Notes: generated by a model not told the origin, from the sequence alone. A DNA stretch of 64,000 bases from a virus (IMGVR_UViG_3300024329_000004:62001-126000); one strand, 5' to 3'; positions 36,664 through 46,734 are shown, counted from the stretch's first letter. Made by a program: numbers and translations.

Positions 36664-38649
36664 TTATCTTAAGATATCGTATTCAAACGTTTTATTTACT
36701 GGATCTACACATACTATTTCGATATATGGTTTATTAGATAATAAGTCCGATAAAGAAATAGAAAGTTTTTGCGACCATCCATTACTCTTATCAGTCCACA
36801 GTGTTATGTAATGTGTTGATAAGTTTTTTATTTTATTTTTAAAAGTTACTCTAACTACTTGGCCTTTTTTCCAACTTGTTATTGTATCATCTAAGTATAT
36901 ATTTAGATTAGAATCAAAGTCCTGTGCCTGATCTGTATAGACCATAACTAAGTTGTCAAATTCTTTAAGTCTTTGCCATACCGCCTTTGTTCCAGCTTCA
37001 TCTGGTAAAAACATAGAATCAGCAGATAATTCTCTTTCATTAGTAGAAGTTACAGTATCATATACATAAGCTTGTCCTAAAGAATAGCCATAATTAACAC
37101 AACTGATTTTAACTTTACCATTGTTTGATTTATCAATAGACACTCCTGGGTTACCTGACTCTAAAACATCTGTATTATATTGTATCTCTGTTGGAATTAC
37201 ACCAGAAATAACCTGATTTAATCTAGAGTTGGTATTTGTTATTAGATCTAAAAGACTTCTTTCATCTTGAAAATTAATAGTAGCATTTTCAACATCCTGT
37301 TCTATATGGTCTAGTCTCTTAGATATTCCTTGTAAGTTTTCAGAACTTAAAAAGAAACTTTCTAACATTTCAACTTTCTTAGAAATATCATTGTATCTAG
37401 TATTAGCATCTCTTAATAATTGAACCGCGTTTTCTAAGGCACTTGTTGTGTCTAAGAAAATGTCCATTGAGAAAGTAGAATAATCATTAACATTCTTTTC
37501 TATCCCAACATTATCTAGCGCTGAATTAAATTTAAGATTTAATTTAAGTGCAAATGCATTACCATTAAGACCGGTAACTTCATTCGGCTTATACTTAGTT
37601 AATTCTGGAATATACCATCCATCATTTGAAGTATCTTCTTTCCAGTTATCTAATAATATTATACCGTATAGGTTTGTTGCTTTATTTCCAATGTTAGACT
37701 TTGAATATATGTCATAATACACTAGGATAGCATTGAATCTAAAATCTCCACCTCTTTTAGAATAATCTAATATTGAATCTAATTTAGGATCATTTATTAT
37801 TTTAGAGTAGGCGCTTGAATTAAAATCAATTCCAAATGTTGGAACTTCATTTTCGTCAGTATTATAAGTTCCGTCAGCTTGATCAGCATAAGATTCTACA
37901 TTTAAAAAAGGATCTGGGTGAGTATCATCATTTGTTCTTCCTTCAATTTCAGCACCAGGTACAAACTTAATATTATTAGTATTAAACTTAGATGTTTCTA
38001 ATAAAACTTCAGGAGTATATCCTACAGAAGAAGGAACGTTAACAAATATTTCGTTGTACTGTTGCCCTTTATAATTTTTATCGTTAGTTACATCAATATT
38101 TCCAATGTATTTTATAACTTGACTATATTCAGAACCGGCTTGAGTAGAATCATCTAGCTCTATCATTCTAGAATATCCTGTTGAAACTTCTTGTGAAGTT
38201 GCAGTTCTTACTCTTATCGCATTGATGTGATATAAGTATTTAAAGAATATTTTTTCAGCATCACTTTGAAATAAAACATCATCAAAATCATCATTAACCT
38301 CTGGGTTAAGAAGCATGTTCTCTAAATTAAGAGCATAACTTTGAAAAGTTTGTGCAAAATGTACGTTACCATTACCATCATGTAACGAATCATTATAAGA
38401 ACTAGCATTAGAACCGCCACCTCCTTCAAATAGTCTATCATACTTGATATAATTAGGACCCTCTGATAGATCAGTCGGATCACTTTGAATAAAATCAGCA
38501 TATACTGGCAAGTCTAGTAATGCAAATTTAGAAAATTCAAAGTTAATATCCGGATTATAATAAGCGCGTGTCAAATCCCTTGCTGCATTAGCAAATGCAT
38601 ACATCGTACCTCCTTGTTCTTGTGGAATCCTTATTAATGGTGTAGCCAT
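36664..38649 (-). CDS. Virion structural protein with central coiled coil, 661 residues
   Basis: An N-terminal beta-type region (~1-390) is followed by a heptad-rich segment at ~400-480 (containing KKVEMLESFFLSSENLQGIS) that should form a coiled coil, and a C-terminal beta-rich module of ~150 residues. This attachment-stalk-head plan is common in trimeric baseplate and fibre proteins. It is separated from the next gene upstream (38674) by 24 bp. I cannot name a family. Confidence 0.55.
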   Translation of the reverse strand: MATPLIRIPQEQGGTMYAFANAARDLTRAYYNPDINFEFSKFALLDLPVYADFIQSDPTDLSEGPNYIKYDRLFEGGGGSNASSYNDSLHDGNGNVHFAQTFQSYALNLENMLLNPEVNDDFDDVLFQSDAEKIFFKYLYHINAIRVRTATSQEVSTGYSRMIELDDSTQAGSEYSQVIKYIGNIDVTNDKNYKGQQYNEIFVNVPSSVGYTPEVLLETSKFNTNNIKFVPGAEIEGRTNDDTHPDPFLNVESYADQADGTYNTDENEVPTFGIDFNSSAYSKIINDPKLDSILDYSKRGGDFRFNAILVYYDIYSKSNIGNKATNLYGIILLDNWKEDTSNDGWYIPELTKYKPNEVTGLNGNAFALKLNLKFNSALDNVGIEKNVNDYSTFSMDIFLDTTSALENAVQLLRDANTRYNDISKKVEMLESFFLSSENLQGISKRLDHIEQDVENATINFQDERSLLDLITNTNSRLNQVISGVIPTEIQYNTDVLESGNPGVSIDKSNNGKVKISCVNYGYSLGQAYVYDTVTSTNERELSADSMFLPDEAGTKAVWQRLKEFDNLVMVYTDQAQDFDSNLNIYLDDTITSWKKGQVVRVTFKNKIKNLSTHYITLWTDKSNGWSQKLSISLSDLLSNKPYIEIVCVDPVNKTFEYDILR

Positions 38650-38673
38650 CTAATTAACTGTTTTATTTTTATA

Positions 38674-39234
38674 TTATGAAATTGTGGCTTTATGTGAACC
38701 TGTAATCCACCAAGTGCCGTCCGTACTTCCTATAAAACTGATACTACCGTTCTGTAAAACATCTATTGAGGTATCAGCGCCATTTATATTGTCTAAACCT
38801 GTACCTTGCATTTGAAATGCAGTCGATGCAATAATAGTTAAAATTTGTCCATCTGCTGAAGGTCCTAATTCTACATCAGCTGAACCAGTGTAAATATAAG
38901 CTCCTAGTGTAGGAGTAACTGTTCCTGCTGGAAAAGTAGCAGTAGGAGCCACTGTAAACTGGAGTGCTTTTTCTAAAATTACATTTTCTTTAAACGTAGC
39001 TTCAACGCCTGCCTCTAATGAAGATGCAGTTACGTTAAAAGTATTTAAAGTACCTGTGTTTAAGGACAGTGTGCCTGCCGTAATAGCTCCAGTTAAAGAT
39101 AACGTAGAACTTGTCGTGTCTAGAACATTTGCGATTAATCCTAATTCTTCATTTACGTTATCAAAATTATTATTGATAGTAAGTCTCGAAGAAGAAAGAG
39201 AATGCGTTCCTAAAATTGTTGTAATACTTGCCAT
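38674..39234 (-). CDS. Small fibre-like structural protein
   Basis: This 186-residue protein is rich in Thr, Ser, Ala and Gly. The segment RLTINNNFDNVNEELG near the N-terminus resembles the N-terminal helix of the two collagen fibres (NFDQL and NFRLM contexts). The rest looks like repeated beta-strands (TLSLTGAITAGTLSLNTGTL). I infer a trimeric fibre or decoration protein next to the baseplate wedge genes. Confidence 0.5.
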   Translation of the reverse strand: MASITTILGTHSLSSSRLTINNNFDNVNEELGLIANVLDTTSSTLSLTGAITAGTLSLNTGTLNTFNVTASSLEAGVEATFKENVILEKALQFTVAPTATFPAGTVTPTLGAYIYTGSADVELGPSADGQILTIIASTAFQMQGTGLDNINGADTSIDVLQNGSISFIGSTDGTWWITGSHKATIS

Positions 39235-39235
39235 T

Positions 39236-42025
39236 TTATTTAATTGTTAAGATGTTTTTTCTTGTTATGTTTTTATTTCCGTTCAAATCAGTTAATTCAA
39301 GCTCAATACTGTACTCTCCCTTAGTGTCAAATAAGTATGTCAGCCACTGATTATCATAATATATATCTTCTTTTTTTACACTATTATTTATCAATCTCCA
39401 TTTCTGTTTTATTATGCCCGGCATTTTAGTCAGGTCATATGAAAATGTCATGTGATTTAATAGATTAATAGTACCGTGATCGTCTATTATATAAGAATCA
39501 TTGAAGCTAGGATTGTATGCTTGGTATTTAACAAAACTATCTGGATCTATGATTCCAGTGCTAGTCGTAGCATTGTAAAAATCATATACTTGATTGGGTT
39601 GTTTAGAAACTACGAGCATATAATTACATACATCTGCTCCATCAAAATTATTTACTATATTTCCATCAGTATCTTTATATATCGGATTCCAATTGAATTT
39701 AGTAAAAATAGGCCATTGGTTAGGATTCAAATTATTCAATTCATCCTTTAAGCTTTCCCAAGCCGCAAAATCAGTATTAGACGTAGGATATGTTGCAACA
39801 GGTGTATATTCTTCTATTATTTCTAAATCTGTAAAAGGATCTAATTGTGAAACAGAAATAGTTCCATTATTAGCGCCGTTTAATTCTAATTTAAAAGAAG
39901 AATTTAAATCTGGTCCAACCCTAGTTTGATCCCAGCATATTTCGGGACCATCATTCCATACATGTTTTCTTAATGATTTCCATTGATAAGGCCCTGTCGT
40001 TTCATTAAATCCAGTTGGAGTTGTAGAATCTGCAAATCTTCTTACCATTGAGAATTCTTTACCATCTTCATCTTCGTGTAAATAATTAGCTCTATCGAGA
40101 GTTAGATAATATGTAGCAATACTTTCTTCAACAGTGTTTAGGTTTTCTCTACCCCATTCCCATGAAGAACCTGCTTCATCCCATTGATATTTATAATTAG
40201 CCCAATCTAATTCAGGCGTGAGTTTCTGATACATTCCATATACTTCAACATTCTTAGATTTAACTGTTATCTTTTCATTGTGACTAATACTTCTTATGTT
40301 ATATAAATCCCAAAAAGCAACATCAATAGTGTACTCACCGATGTATGGAAGTATTATTGGTAGTGTATACCAATTGTCAATAGATCCTCTGATAGTTTTA
40401 AAGTAGCCTCTAGGACCTTTAATTATCCATTCAATTTCATATACACTTCTTTTCCACCAATCATCCCATGTTAAATAAGGATCTTGTAAAGTGGTATATG
40501 GAGGTTGTCCGGGTGGAGAATGTAAAATATTAGCATCATCGTCAGTATCGTTTGCATCTATGAAAGTAAAGTCTGCATCATCCCATGTATCTTTAAGTGA
40601 AGTTCCAGTTAAAATAATAGGAGCTCCTATTGGAATTCCTGCAATGGTATTATGTGAAGACATATCTTCATCGTGCCAATCTGTATAGAAAGATCTAATA
40701 GAATCTTCTAATTCATTTCTTTCTGTTTTATTAAAAACTTCTATCTTTTGATTACGACCTTCTAGTCTATAATCTACTTTCCTAAGATCTTCTATATAAA
40801 TTGATTTAGCATCTGGAAATATATCATAATGTACGTCTTGTCCAGCATACTGTGCGTGTATTTGGTGTTGATTATTCCAAACTCTCTGATTTACTCCGTC
40901 AAAGTAATCACCCTCTGCTGTGATATCTACGATCTTTGCGTTAAGCGGTAAATATTCTTTCTGTAGTTTACGCTTTAAAGCATATAATTTTATTAAGATT
41001 TCATCCGGCGAAAAATCTGTAATTTCCTCTACTTCTGGTAAATCAAATTCATTTAATTTTCCAGTAGGAACGTTTAATCGGTATGCTAATGAAAATCTAG
41101 AAGTTTTCTTTTGATTAGAATTAGGAAGGTTCTTATTTCTACTCTTTTTTGCTAAGAAACCTACTTCAGTTTGATTAGCAACAGGAACCACCATCATTTT
41201 TCCAAATCCTTCAGATTGTTCGTTTATGTTTAACCAATACTCTCTAAGACTTACATTACTATATCCAAAGAAATCAATAACACCTAATAGGGCTTTATAT
41301 GTTCCTATAAAGGGTTTAATAGTAGAAGCCTGTAATAAAAGTTCTTTTCTTTTTCTATTTAATAGTTTATAATCTACACCAAGGTCTTTAATATCAGAAT
41401 CTCTAAATATCAAATAATCCATTTCGTCTAGATTTAATGCCATGTTAGTTAAAAGACTTTTTAGTCTTTCATCTTCAGCAACTACTTCACCATAAACTTT
41501 AATTTCTGCAACCTTTACTTCATTACCATCTTCGGTCGCATATACATTTAATGTTCTAATATGAAAACCTTCTTTATCTGAACTTAATGCTATATTGGCG
41601 ATGCATGCTTGTACATTCAATGCCGCTGCGTTTAAAGGAACTATTTTAAAACCATCAGAGTCAATTGAAGTGTAGTGACTGTTGTCTCTCATTTTAGAAA
41701 CCTGAGAAGAATCTACAACTACTTCGTAGTCTCCGTTCTTCATTGTTCCACTATAAAGAAAAATATCATTACTATCTCCATAGCCTGAAACAAATTCAAA
41801 TCTTAAAGTATTAGTATTAGCATCGACTGATATAGGATGTACAAATCTTTGATTATCTAATTCATCCCTTACTTCTTCTAGAACATATAAATTTATCGTT
41901 TCATATAGGCCTGTCGATATTTCAGGTAGAAATATAGTACCCGTAGAATATTCTAAAGTAGAATCATACGTTAAATTTAATTCGTTAGAACTATTATCAA
42001 AGAATCTAAGATTTTGATATGGCAT
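39236..42025 (-). CDS. Probable baseplate wedge protein, gp7-like by position and size
   Basis: The 929-residue length is close to T4 gp7 (1032), and the gene follows gp6 with only an 89-residue gene between, as gp7 follows gp6 in T4. A segment at ~240-265 (FIGTYKALLGVIDFFGYSNVS) resembles contractile-tail wedge proteins. The C-terminal half carries Ig-like or PKD-like beta repeats (GEYTIDVAFWDLYN, GEYSIELELTDLNGNK). The identity rests mainly on context. Confidence 0.5.
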   Translation of the reverse strand: MPYQNLRFFDNSSNELNLTYDSTLEYSTGTIFLPEISTGLYETINLYVLEEVRDELDNQRFVHPISVDANTNTLRFEFVSGYGDSNDIFLYSGTMKNGDYEVVVDSSQVSKMRDNSHYTSIDSDGFKIVPLNAAALNVQACIANIALSSDKEGFHIRTLNVYATEDGNEVKVAEIKVYGEVVAEDERLKSLLTNMALNLDEMDYLIFRDSDIKDLGVDYKLLNRKRKELLLQASTIKPFIGTYKALLGVIDFFGYSNVSLREYWLNINEQSEGFGKMMVVPVANQTEVGFLAKKSRNKNLPNSNQKKTSRFSLAYRLNVPTGKLNEFDLPEVEEITDFSPDEILIKLYALKRKLQKEYLPLNAKIVDITAEGDYFDGVNQRVWNNQHQIHAQYAGQDVHYDIFPDAKSIYIEDLRKVDYRLEGRNQKIEVFNKTERNELEDSIRSFYTDWHDEDMSSHNTIAGIPIGAPIILTGTSLKDTWDDADFTFIDANDTDDDANILHSPPGQPPYTTLQDPYLTWDDWWKRSVYEIEWIIKGPRGYFKTIRGSIDNWYTLPIILPYIGEYTIDVAFWDLYNIRSISHNEKITVKSKNVEVYGMYQKLTPELDWANYKYQWDEAGSSWEWGRENLNTVEESIATYYLTLDRANYLHEDEDGKEFSMVRRFADSTTPTGFNETTGPYQWKSLRKHVWNDGPEICWDQTRVGPDLNSSFKLELNGANNGTISVSQLDPFTDLEIIEEYTPVATYPTSNTDFAAWESLKDELNNLNPNQWPIFTKFNWNPIYKDTDGNIVNNFDGADVCNYMLVVSKQPNQVYDFYNATTSTGIIDPDSFVKYQAYNPSFNDSYIIDDHGTINLLNHMTFSYDLTKMPGIIKQKWRLINNSVKKEDIYYDNQWLTYLFDTKGEYSIELELTDLNGNKNITRKNILTIK

Positions 42026-42027
42026 TA

Positions 42028-42297
42028 TTATCTAATTTTTTTATCATCTTTTTTCATGGTGTAAGATTTGTAAATTTTTAAATAGTTTACAGAATCTACC
42101 CAATCGGCGATTGTATCTTGAATAAGATTAACAAAGTCGTTCATTTGATTATTTCTCCAAATATGAGAAGAAATTGAGTTTTTCAAAATATTACTTCTAT
42201 AATCATTACCTAAATTTTTTCTATCGTCAAATGCATTTTCCCTGATAGAATATAATCTCTTTTTTCTACTTTTAAAAAGGTTACTAAAAATACTCAT
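42028..42297 (-). CDS. Hypothetical 89-residue protein between gp6 and gp7-like genes
   Basis: A basic N-terminus (FKSRKKRLYSIRENAF) is followed by a helical segment. Its start overlaps the gp6 stop by one base, so it is translationally coupled to the wedge genes. No family is recognised; a small baseplate-assembly part is plausible. Confidence 0.6.
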   Translation of the reverse strand: MSIFSNLFKSRKKRLYSIRENAFDDRKNLGNDYRSNILKNSISSHIWRNNQMNDFVNLIQDTIADWVDSVNYLKIYKSYTMKKDDKKIR

Positions 42298-44117
42298 TAT
42301 ATAGCTTTTCTATTTTTAGCCTGAACTTTAGCGAATATGCTATTTTTCACAGCTGGTTCATCAAAGTAAATTGAAAGAGCTGCTTTTTCTCCAGTCTTTA
42401 CTGAATCATCCACCATGTTTCCATTTTGATCTAACCAGCCACCTCTAAATAATGCAACTTCTTCTTTTTCTAAAATTATATCTCCAAATGAATCTAAATT
42501 AATTACATTCTCTGGAAGAGGTGCATTGGGTTCAAAATTAATTTGCCTTTCAGTTACTGTTCTTTTAAAGAAAACCATTTTTTGTTTTCCATTACCTATA
42601 TCTTCTAAGATTGGGGTAGAAGGAGTTACCGTTACTGTTTTAGAAGTATAATATCCTAATCTTCTAGCCGTTTCTTCTTTTTCAGAAGTGAATTTAACGT
42701 TAACGGAATCAATACCTTCAATTGATTCAACAATAGCGACAATATCAGATTTTGGTAATCTATCTCTTCTTGTAATGTTAATTAGGTATTCTGCTATTTT
42801 AGATCTAATTTCAGTAGCAAGATTAGCCTTTGTATATCCTTCAAAGTATCTTACTTTAATATCCATTCTAAAATATTGTGGGGAAGGATCTACTATTTTA
42901 ATTTCAGTTGTTACCATCTGTCTTCCTGATTTTTCTAATAATCCCATAATTCCTTCTTTTTCTATTTCAGTAAAAAAGAATTCAGAATTATCTAAGCTAA
43001 AATAATCTTTATTGTTTTGTAATTTTTTAAGAGTATTAGGCAACATGAACAGATAGATAACATTATCATCGTCTAAATATCCATCATCTGTAGTGTTATA
43101 TGCATCTAAATAAGAAAACATACCATATCTTGAAAGAAAGTGCTCATAGTTATCAGGAGTTGCTAATACAAATGAATGTGACTGTAATGGGGCAATTAAC
43201 TTTGTTAATTCAATATCTTCTGGATTTGCTCCCATTTTAGGTGCAACTGTAAATTCAGATTCTAATAATTCATTTAGATCATGCGTATTTCCTAATGAAT
43301 CTGTTCCTTCAGTTTTGAATTCAAACGATAAATCAGCTCTACCGTTTAAATTACCCATAGCACCTCCTATTTTTAAATATTCGATTTCAATCGATGCACC
43401 TGTTGGAGGAATGTCACCAAATGAACCATTACCGAAATAAAGATCTAATCCACCTGTAATTCCTGTTTTTACTAAATAACCTTCAGTTCCCTTTTTCATA
43501 TCATATAAAGAATCATATTTAGTCCATAAATTAGAATTAACCTTTACTCTAATCTGTCCATGGTCTATCATGCTTTTAGTTATTACATTAAAGGATTGAA
43601 AAGATTCTCCAGTTGAGGTTAATGTTTGAGATTCATATTCTCCCTGAATTACAGGAATATAAATATAATTTGCGTTTGATTTTTCTAATCTAAATTGATC
43701 ATTACTTGTTCTCAGGGTGTATTTAAGACCGTTGTCTTTGCATTCTATAATAGCATTGGATGGAATGTTTAAAGCATCACCAGCAATATCATCTAAACCC
43801 TGCACTCCTAATCTAAGCTTTAATTCACCTGAAGCGGCAGCTCCTCTAAATGAATCATGTCCTGCTAATCTTGAGAGTCCATATATTGATTCTGGGTTTT
43901 GAGCTGTAAGAATATTTTGCTCTACTGTAGAATCTTCAATGTAGAAGAATATTAATCTTCCTATTTCTGAAATAACGTCTAGGATTTGTGAAAACGGAGA
44001 GGCTGTTGTAAATGCACCTTCTACCTCGCCATATATCCTAGTAATATAGGATCTAATGTCGTCAATCATTTCTCCAGCTTTTATTCTGGAAGTTGATAAA
44101 AATTTATTATCTGCCAT
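42297..44117 (-). CDS. 6: Baseplate wedge protein gp6 (baseplate J-like)
   Basis: The 606-residue protein (T4 gp6 has 660) shows the gp6/gpJ core: an N-terminal helical region (IKAGEMIDDIRSYITRIYG), AQNPESIYGLSRLAGHDSFR, a SGELKLRLGV strand, and a C-terminal region typical of the wedge (EIRSKIAEYLINITRRDRLPKSDIVAIVESIEGIDSVN, given here only as landmarks at its ends). Gp6 forms the inner ring of the baseplate with gp7, gp25 and gp53. It lies directly after gp25 as in many contractile-tail systems. Confidence 0.88.
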   Translation of the reverse strand: MADNKFLSTSRIKAGEMIDDIRSYITRIYGEVEGAFTTASPFSQILDVISEIGRLIFFYIEDSTVEQNILTAQNPESIYGLSRLAGHDSFRGAAASGELKLRLGVQGLDDIAGDALNIPSNAIIECKDNGLKYTLRTSNDQFRLEKSNANYIYIPVIQGEYESQTLTSTGESFQSFNVITKSMIDHGQIRVKVNSNLWTKYDSLYDMKKGTEGYLVKTGITGGLDLYFGNGSFGDIPPTGASIEIEYLKIGGAMGNLNGRADLSFEFKTEGTDSLGNTHDLNELLESEFTVAPKMGANPEDIELTKLIAPLQSHSFVLATPDNYEHFLSRYGMFSYLDAYNTTDDGYLDDDNVIYLFMLPNTLKKLQNNKDYFSLDNSEFFFTEIEKEGIMGLLEKSGRQMVTTEIKIVDPSPQYFRMDIKVRYFEGYTKANLATEIRSKIAEYLINITRRDRLPKSDIVAIVESIEGIDSVNVKFTSEKEETARRLGYYTSKTVTVTPSTPILEDIGNGKQKMVFFKRTVTERQINFEPNAPLPENVINLDSFGDIILEKEEVALFRGGWLDQNGNMVDDSVKTGEKAALSIYFDEPAVKNSIFAKVQAKNRKAI

Positions 44118-44134
44118 TTTTATTTTTAGTTTTA

Positions 44135-44488
44135 TTATACGTAAACTCCAAGTTGATATCTATTATCAATTCTTATATCTACAAACACTGCATGTCTGTC
44201 AACTTCTTTTGTGAAATCAACATCAACAGTTACGTTAAATTTTCTAGCTAAAGGAACATATTTATAAATCTGTTCTGCAACTACTTTTTTTAATAAATAG
44301 TCATTATAACTTAATGAATATACATAGTCTTCTAAATTAGCTCCGAATTCAGGATCACCTAAAACATCTCCTCTTCTCGTAAAAAGAACAGTTTCTATCT
44401 GCGTCATCAACCTAGCTAATTCAGAACTAATTTCTAATTTGCTTGGATCGAATCCAGGATCTCCTTTTGCTTTTATATAAAACTCCAT
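44135..44488 (-). CDS. 25: Baseplate wedge protein gp25 (lysozyme-like fold)
   Basis: The 117-residue length matches the gp25 family (T4 has 132). Hallmarks are the helix ELARLMTQIETVLFTRRGDVLGDPEFGANLE, recognisable at its two ends, where GDPEFG follows the usual R-x-G-[ED] element, and the C-terminal strand DIRIDNRYQLGVYV. Gp25 links the wedge to the sheath and is universal in contractile injection machines. A GATATATA-like variant lies 5 bases upstream. Confidence 0.88.
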   Translation of the reverse strand: MEFYIKAKGDPGFDPSKLEISSELARLMTQIETVLFTRRGDVLGDPEFGANLEDYVYSLSYNDYLLKKVVAEQIYKYVPLARKFNVTVDVDFTKEVDRHAVFVDIRIDNRYQLGVYV

Positions 44489-44493
44489 TTAAC

Positions 44494-44502
44494 TATATAT
44501 TC
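44494..44502 (-). promoter_or_regulatory. Variant late-promoter-type box (GAATATATA) before gp25
   Basis: The minus strand reads GAATATATA, one insertion away from the GATATATA box, 5 bases before the gp25 start. It is less certain than the exact copies. Confidence 0.3.
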
Positions 44503-44504
44503 TA

Positions 44505-45338
44505 TTAAGAATGCATCATCCAATCGGTGCCTTCATCTGTTTTTATTTCTTCAATCACTGCTTCCAGTTCTCCTTCACCTAAACCCTGAATTGCGTCTGC
44601 ATTGACTTCAATATTTCCAGGTAAAGCAAAACCAAATATACTTAACTTTTGTCCTAATGAAATTTTAATCTTTGCAGCACAATATCTAAAGAATGCTTCA
44701 TCTTCAAATAATGCACACTCTGGAATTGTTTCATATACTTCTAATATAATATCTCTGTTAGGGGTTTCTCCAGTAAATTTAATCTCATGTGTTAGTTGGT
44801 TATAGTGATAGCCAATGGGGTTTTCTAGAATTTGTCTAGCCATATCAAAGAAACTTTCATTAACCACATAATATTGAAGGTTCTCTGCGGCATCTACTAC
44901 ACCATCTCCACTGAACATTCCAGTATACATCATTCTTTCGATAGCAAAATCACCTTGTGAAAATCTAATATCTGTTCCACCTGCATACTTTGATCCAGTT
45001 TCAAAACATCCATATACTGAATAAACTTCTCCACCACCTGTAACTGGATCCATCTTTGGAAGAGTAAAGCATCTTCTAGATTTAAAAAGATTAGACTTAA
45101 AAAGTTCTTTAGGTAAAACCATAAAGTTTTCTTTCATCGAATACTCGTAATTTTTATAGAACCATTTCTTTGCTCTCTTGACAATATTCTCTACTTCTGA
45201 TTTTGGAAGATTCATAGGAATCATACAAGACCCTGTTACTTCCGATGCCAACTCATTTACAAAGTCGTTAAAGCATTTATTATCATCCCATGTAGGTTTA
45301 TCTAAGTGGCTATTATTACCTATTATATTATCACTCAT
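44505..45338 (-). CDS. Putative structural protein upstream of gp25, 277 residues
   Basis: The protein is acidic, with several Cys (C22, then C38, and C90, C105) and a C-terminal helical part (YCAAKIKISLGQKLSIFGF, then GLGEGELEAVIEEIK). The motif FNDFVNELASE near residues 23-33 superficially resembles the head-cargo leader but is not at the N-terminus. Its place beside gp25 and gp6 suggests a baseplate, neck or tail-completion role. I do not recognise the family. Confidence 0.5.
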   Translation of the reverse strand: MSDNIIGNNSHLDKPTWDDNKCFNDFVNELASEVTGSCMIPMNLPKSEVENIVKRAKKWFYKNYEYSMKENFMVLPKELFKSNLFKSRRCFTLPKMDPVTGGGEVYSVYGCFETGSKYAGGTDIRFSQGDFAIERMMYTGMFSGDGVVDAAENLQYYVVNESFFDMARQILENPIGYHYNQLTHEIKFTGETPNRDIILEVYETIPECALFEDEAFFRYCAAKIKISLGQKLSIFGFALPGNIEVNADAIQGLGEGELEAVIEEIKTDEGTDWMMHS

Positions 45339-45354
45339 TTTGTTTTAGTTATTT

Positions 45355-46650
45355 TTAAACTTCCGTATAAAGTATTTTTTCAGTGTTGTCAAACTTTGCA
45401 GTTCTTTTATCGTATTTACCGTCTCTAAATATACCTCCTTGCATCGTCCCTTTCATTATTCCATTTCCGTATATGTAACAGTCTTTTAATACACAAGACT
45501 GGTGAACGTATGAACTTTCTAATTTAGATGAATTAACCTGTGTAGATTGATAGAAATTACACGTATGTATGTCAGATCCATTTATGTCACATCCGAAGAA
45601 ATCACAATTTGTGAATTCTCCTCTCAAAGAACATCTTACAAATTCATATCCTTCTAATTCTACACAATATGATAAGTTACCATGATCAACTTGAATTACA
45701 CCATTGTCGGCATCATAGTTAATATGCCCTTTTGTTAATTCACCATGTGTAAATAATCTAAGAACTCTTTCTCTAATATTAGGCCAGTGTAAATCTATTA
45801 TCTTTTCATTGTCATTTAAATCAACCGTTAATTTAACATCTTGATTCCAACCTGTATTAATGGTTTTCCAATCTTTTCTAGCCTTTATAACTCTTTCATT
45901 CTTAGCAAGAATTTTTCTAAGCTCTATTGAATTAAGATTGTTAAATTGAACATTACCCGTGCTATTCCATAGTTGAGTTATAAAAAGATCTAGCATTTGT
46001 AGAATCTTAGAAGTTTTCTTTTCCCAATCTTTTCCACCGAGATATCTAAATTCTAAATAATTCTTATGTCTTTTTTCAAAGTTAATTCCGTAATATTTAG
46101 AATCAGGATATATGAAATTACTAGGAGTAATATTTAATCCATCATAGAAATAAGTATCTGACTTAGGTAAAACGAATTTAATTGATTTTGCGTATGCAGA
46201 ATCTTTTCTTTCAGGAAAAAACTTAAAGACTTGACTTTCTTTAAAATCTAAAATAAATTTAAGAACATTCATCTTAGATATTCTATGTTTATTTTCTATT
46301 TTATCTGTATCGAAAGAAAGGTTTAAGTGAATAGAACTTCTATCATTCGTATATCCATTTTCTTCTATCCATTTACATACTTTAATAATCATCATCCTTG
46401 CAGCATAATACGGCTGTGCGCCTGTTACGAGTTCCATTAGTTTTTCACCACCTGACATATCAGGTTCAATTTTAAACTCATCTCTTGTAACTTCAAAATC
46501 ACTATGCGCCTTTGCTTCTACTCTAATCTTTTTACCTAAAAGACCCGCTAACTCTTTAGCAGTCGTATCGATATCCTTGTTAGAATAAAATTCAAATTCA
46601 ACACCTACCAGTGCATTCTTTAATATGTCTGAATTATTAATATTATTCAT
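45355..46650 (-). CDS. Amidoligase-like (GS-fold) enzyme with C-terminal pentapeptide-repeat tail
   Basis: Residues ~14-250 look like the Amidoligase_2 family, COOH-NH2 ligases with a glutamine-synthetase-like fold. Landmarks are GVEFEF (16-21), the acidic KIEPDMSGGEKLMELVTGAQP (60-80), RSSIHLNLSF (104-113) in place of the usual G-x-H-v-H strand, and YLEFRYLGG later on. Residues ~345-420 form a pentapeptide-type beta-helix (CSLRGEFTNCDFFGCDINGS and onward). The family joins amino groups to carboxylates on peptides or cell-wall fragments. Lying between S1 and baseplate genes with its own GATATATA box, it may modify a virion protein or host peptidoglycan; this is inference. Metal-ligand residues E18, E20 and H108 appear present. 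Confidence 0.6.
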   Translation of the reverse strand: MNNINNSDILKNALVGVEFEFYSNKDIDTTAKELAGLLGKKIRVEAKAHSDFEVTRDEFKIEPDMSGGEKLMELVTGAQPYYAARMMIIKVCKWIEENGYTNDRSSIHLNLSFDTDKIENKHRISKMNVLKFILDFKESQVFKFFPERKDSAYAKSIKFVLPKSDTYFYDGLNITPSNFIYPDSKYYGINFEKRHKNYLEFRYLGGKDWEKKTSKILQMLDLFITQLWNSTGNVQFNNLNSIELRKILAKNERVIKARKDWKTINTGWNQDVKLTVDLNDNEKIIDLHWPNIRERVLRLFTHGELTKGHINYDADNGVIQVDHGNLSYCVELEGYEFVRCSLRGEFTNCDFFGCDINGSDIHTCNFYQSTQVNSSKLESSYVHQSCVLKDCYIYGNGIMKGTMQGGIFRDGKYDKRTAKFDNTEKILYTEV

Positions 46651-46678
46651 TTACGTAATTATATAACTTAAGTTGGTT

Positions 46679-46686
46679 TATATATC
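46679..46686 (-). promoter_or_regulatory. GATATATA late-promoter-type box before the amidoligase gene
   Basis: An exact GATATATA on the minus strand, 28 bp before the start at 46650 and just downstream of the S1 terminator. Confidence 0.55.
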
Positions 46687-46707
46687 TCTGTTAGATACAC
46701 TATAACG

Positions 46708-46734
46708 TGAAAAAGCCCGAGTGATCGGGCTCTT
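46708..46734 (-). terminator. Intrinsic terminator after the S1-domain gene
   Basis: The minus strand forms the stem AGCCCGA / TCGGGCT around a TCAC loop, followed by TTTTTC. It lies 22 bp after the S1 stop and before the next GATATATA box, so the S1 gene forms a single-gene unit. Confidence 0.9.

Noticed and set aside
39360-39367. Another GATATATA on the minus strand
   Set aside because: It lies inside the gp7-like coding region, with no start codon just downstream.
44505-45338. Leader-like FNDFVNE near residue 23-29
   Set aside because: It is internal, with the wrong spacing, in a baseplate gene context.
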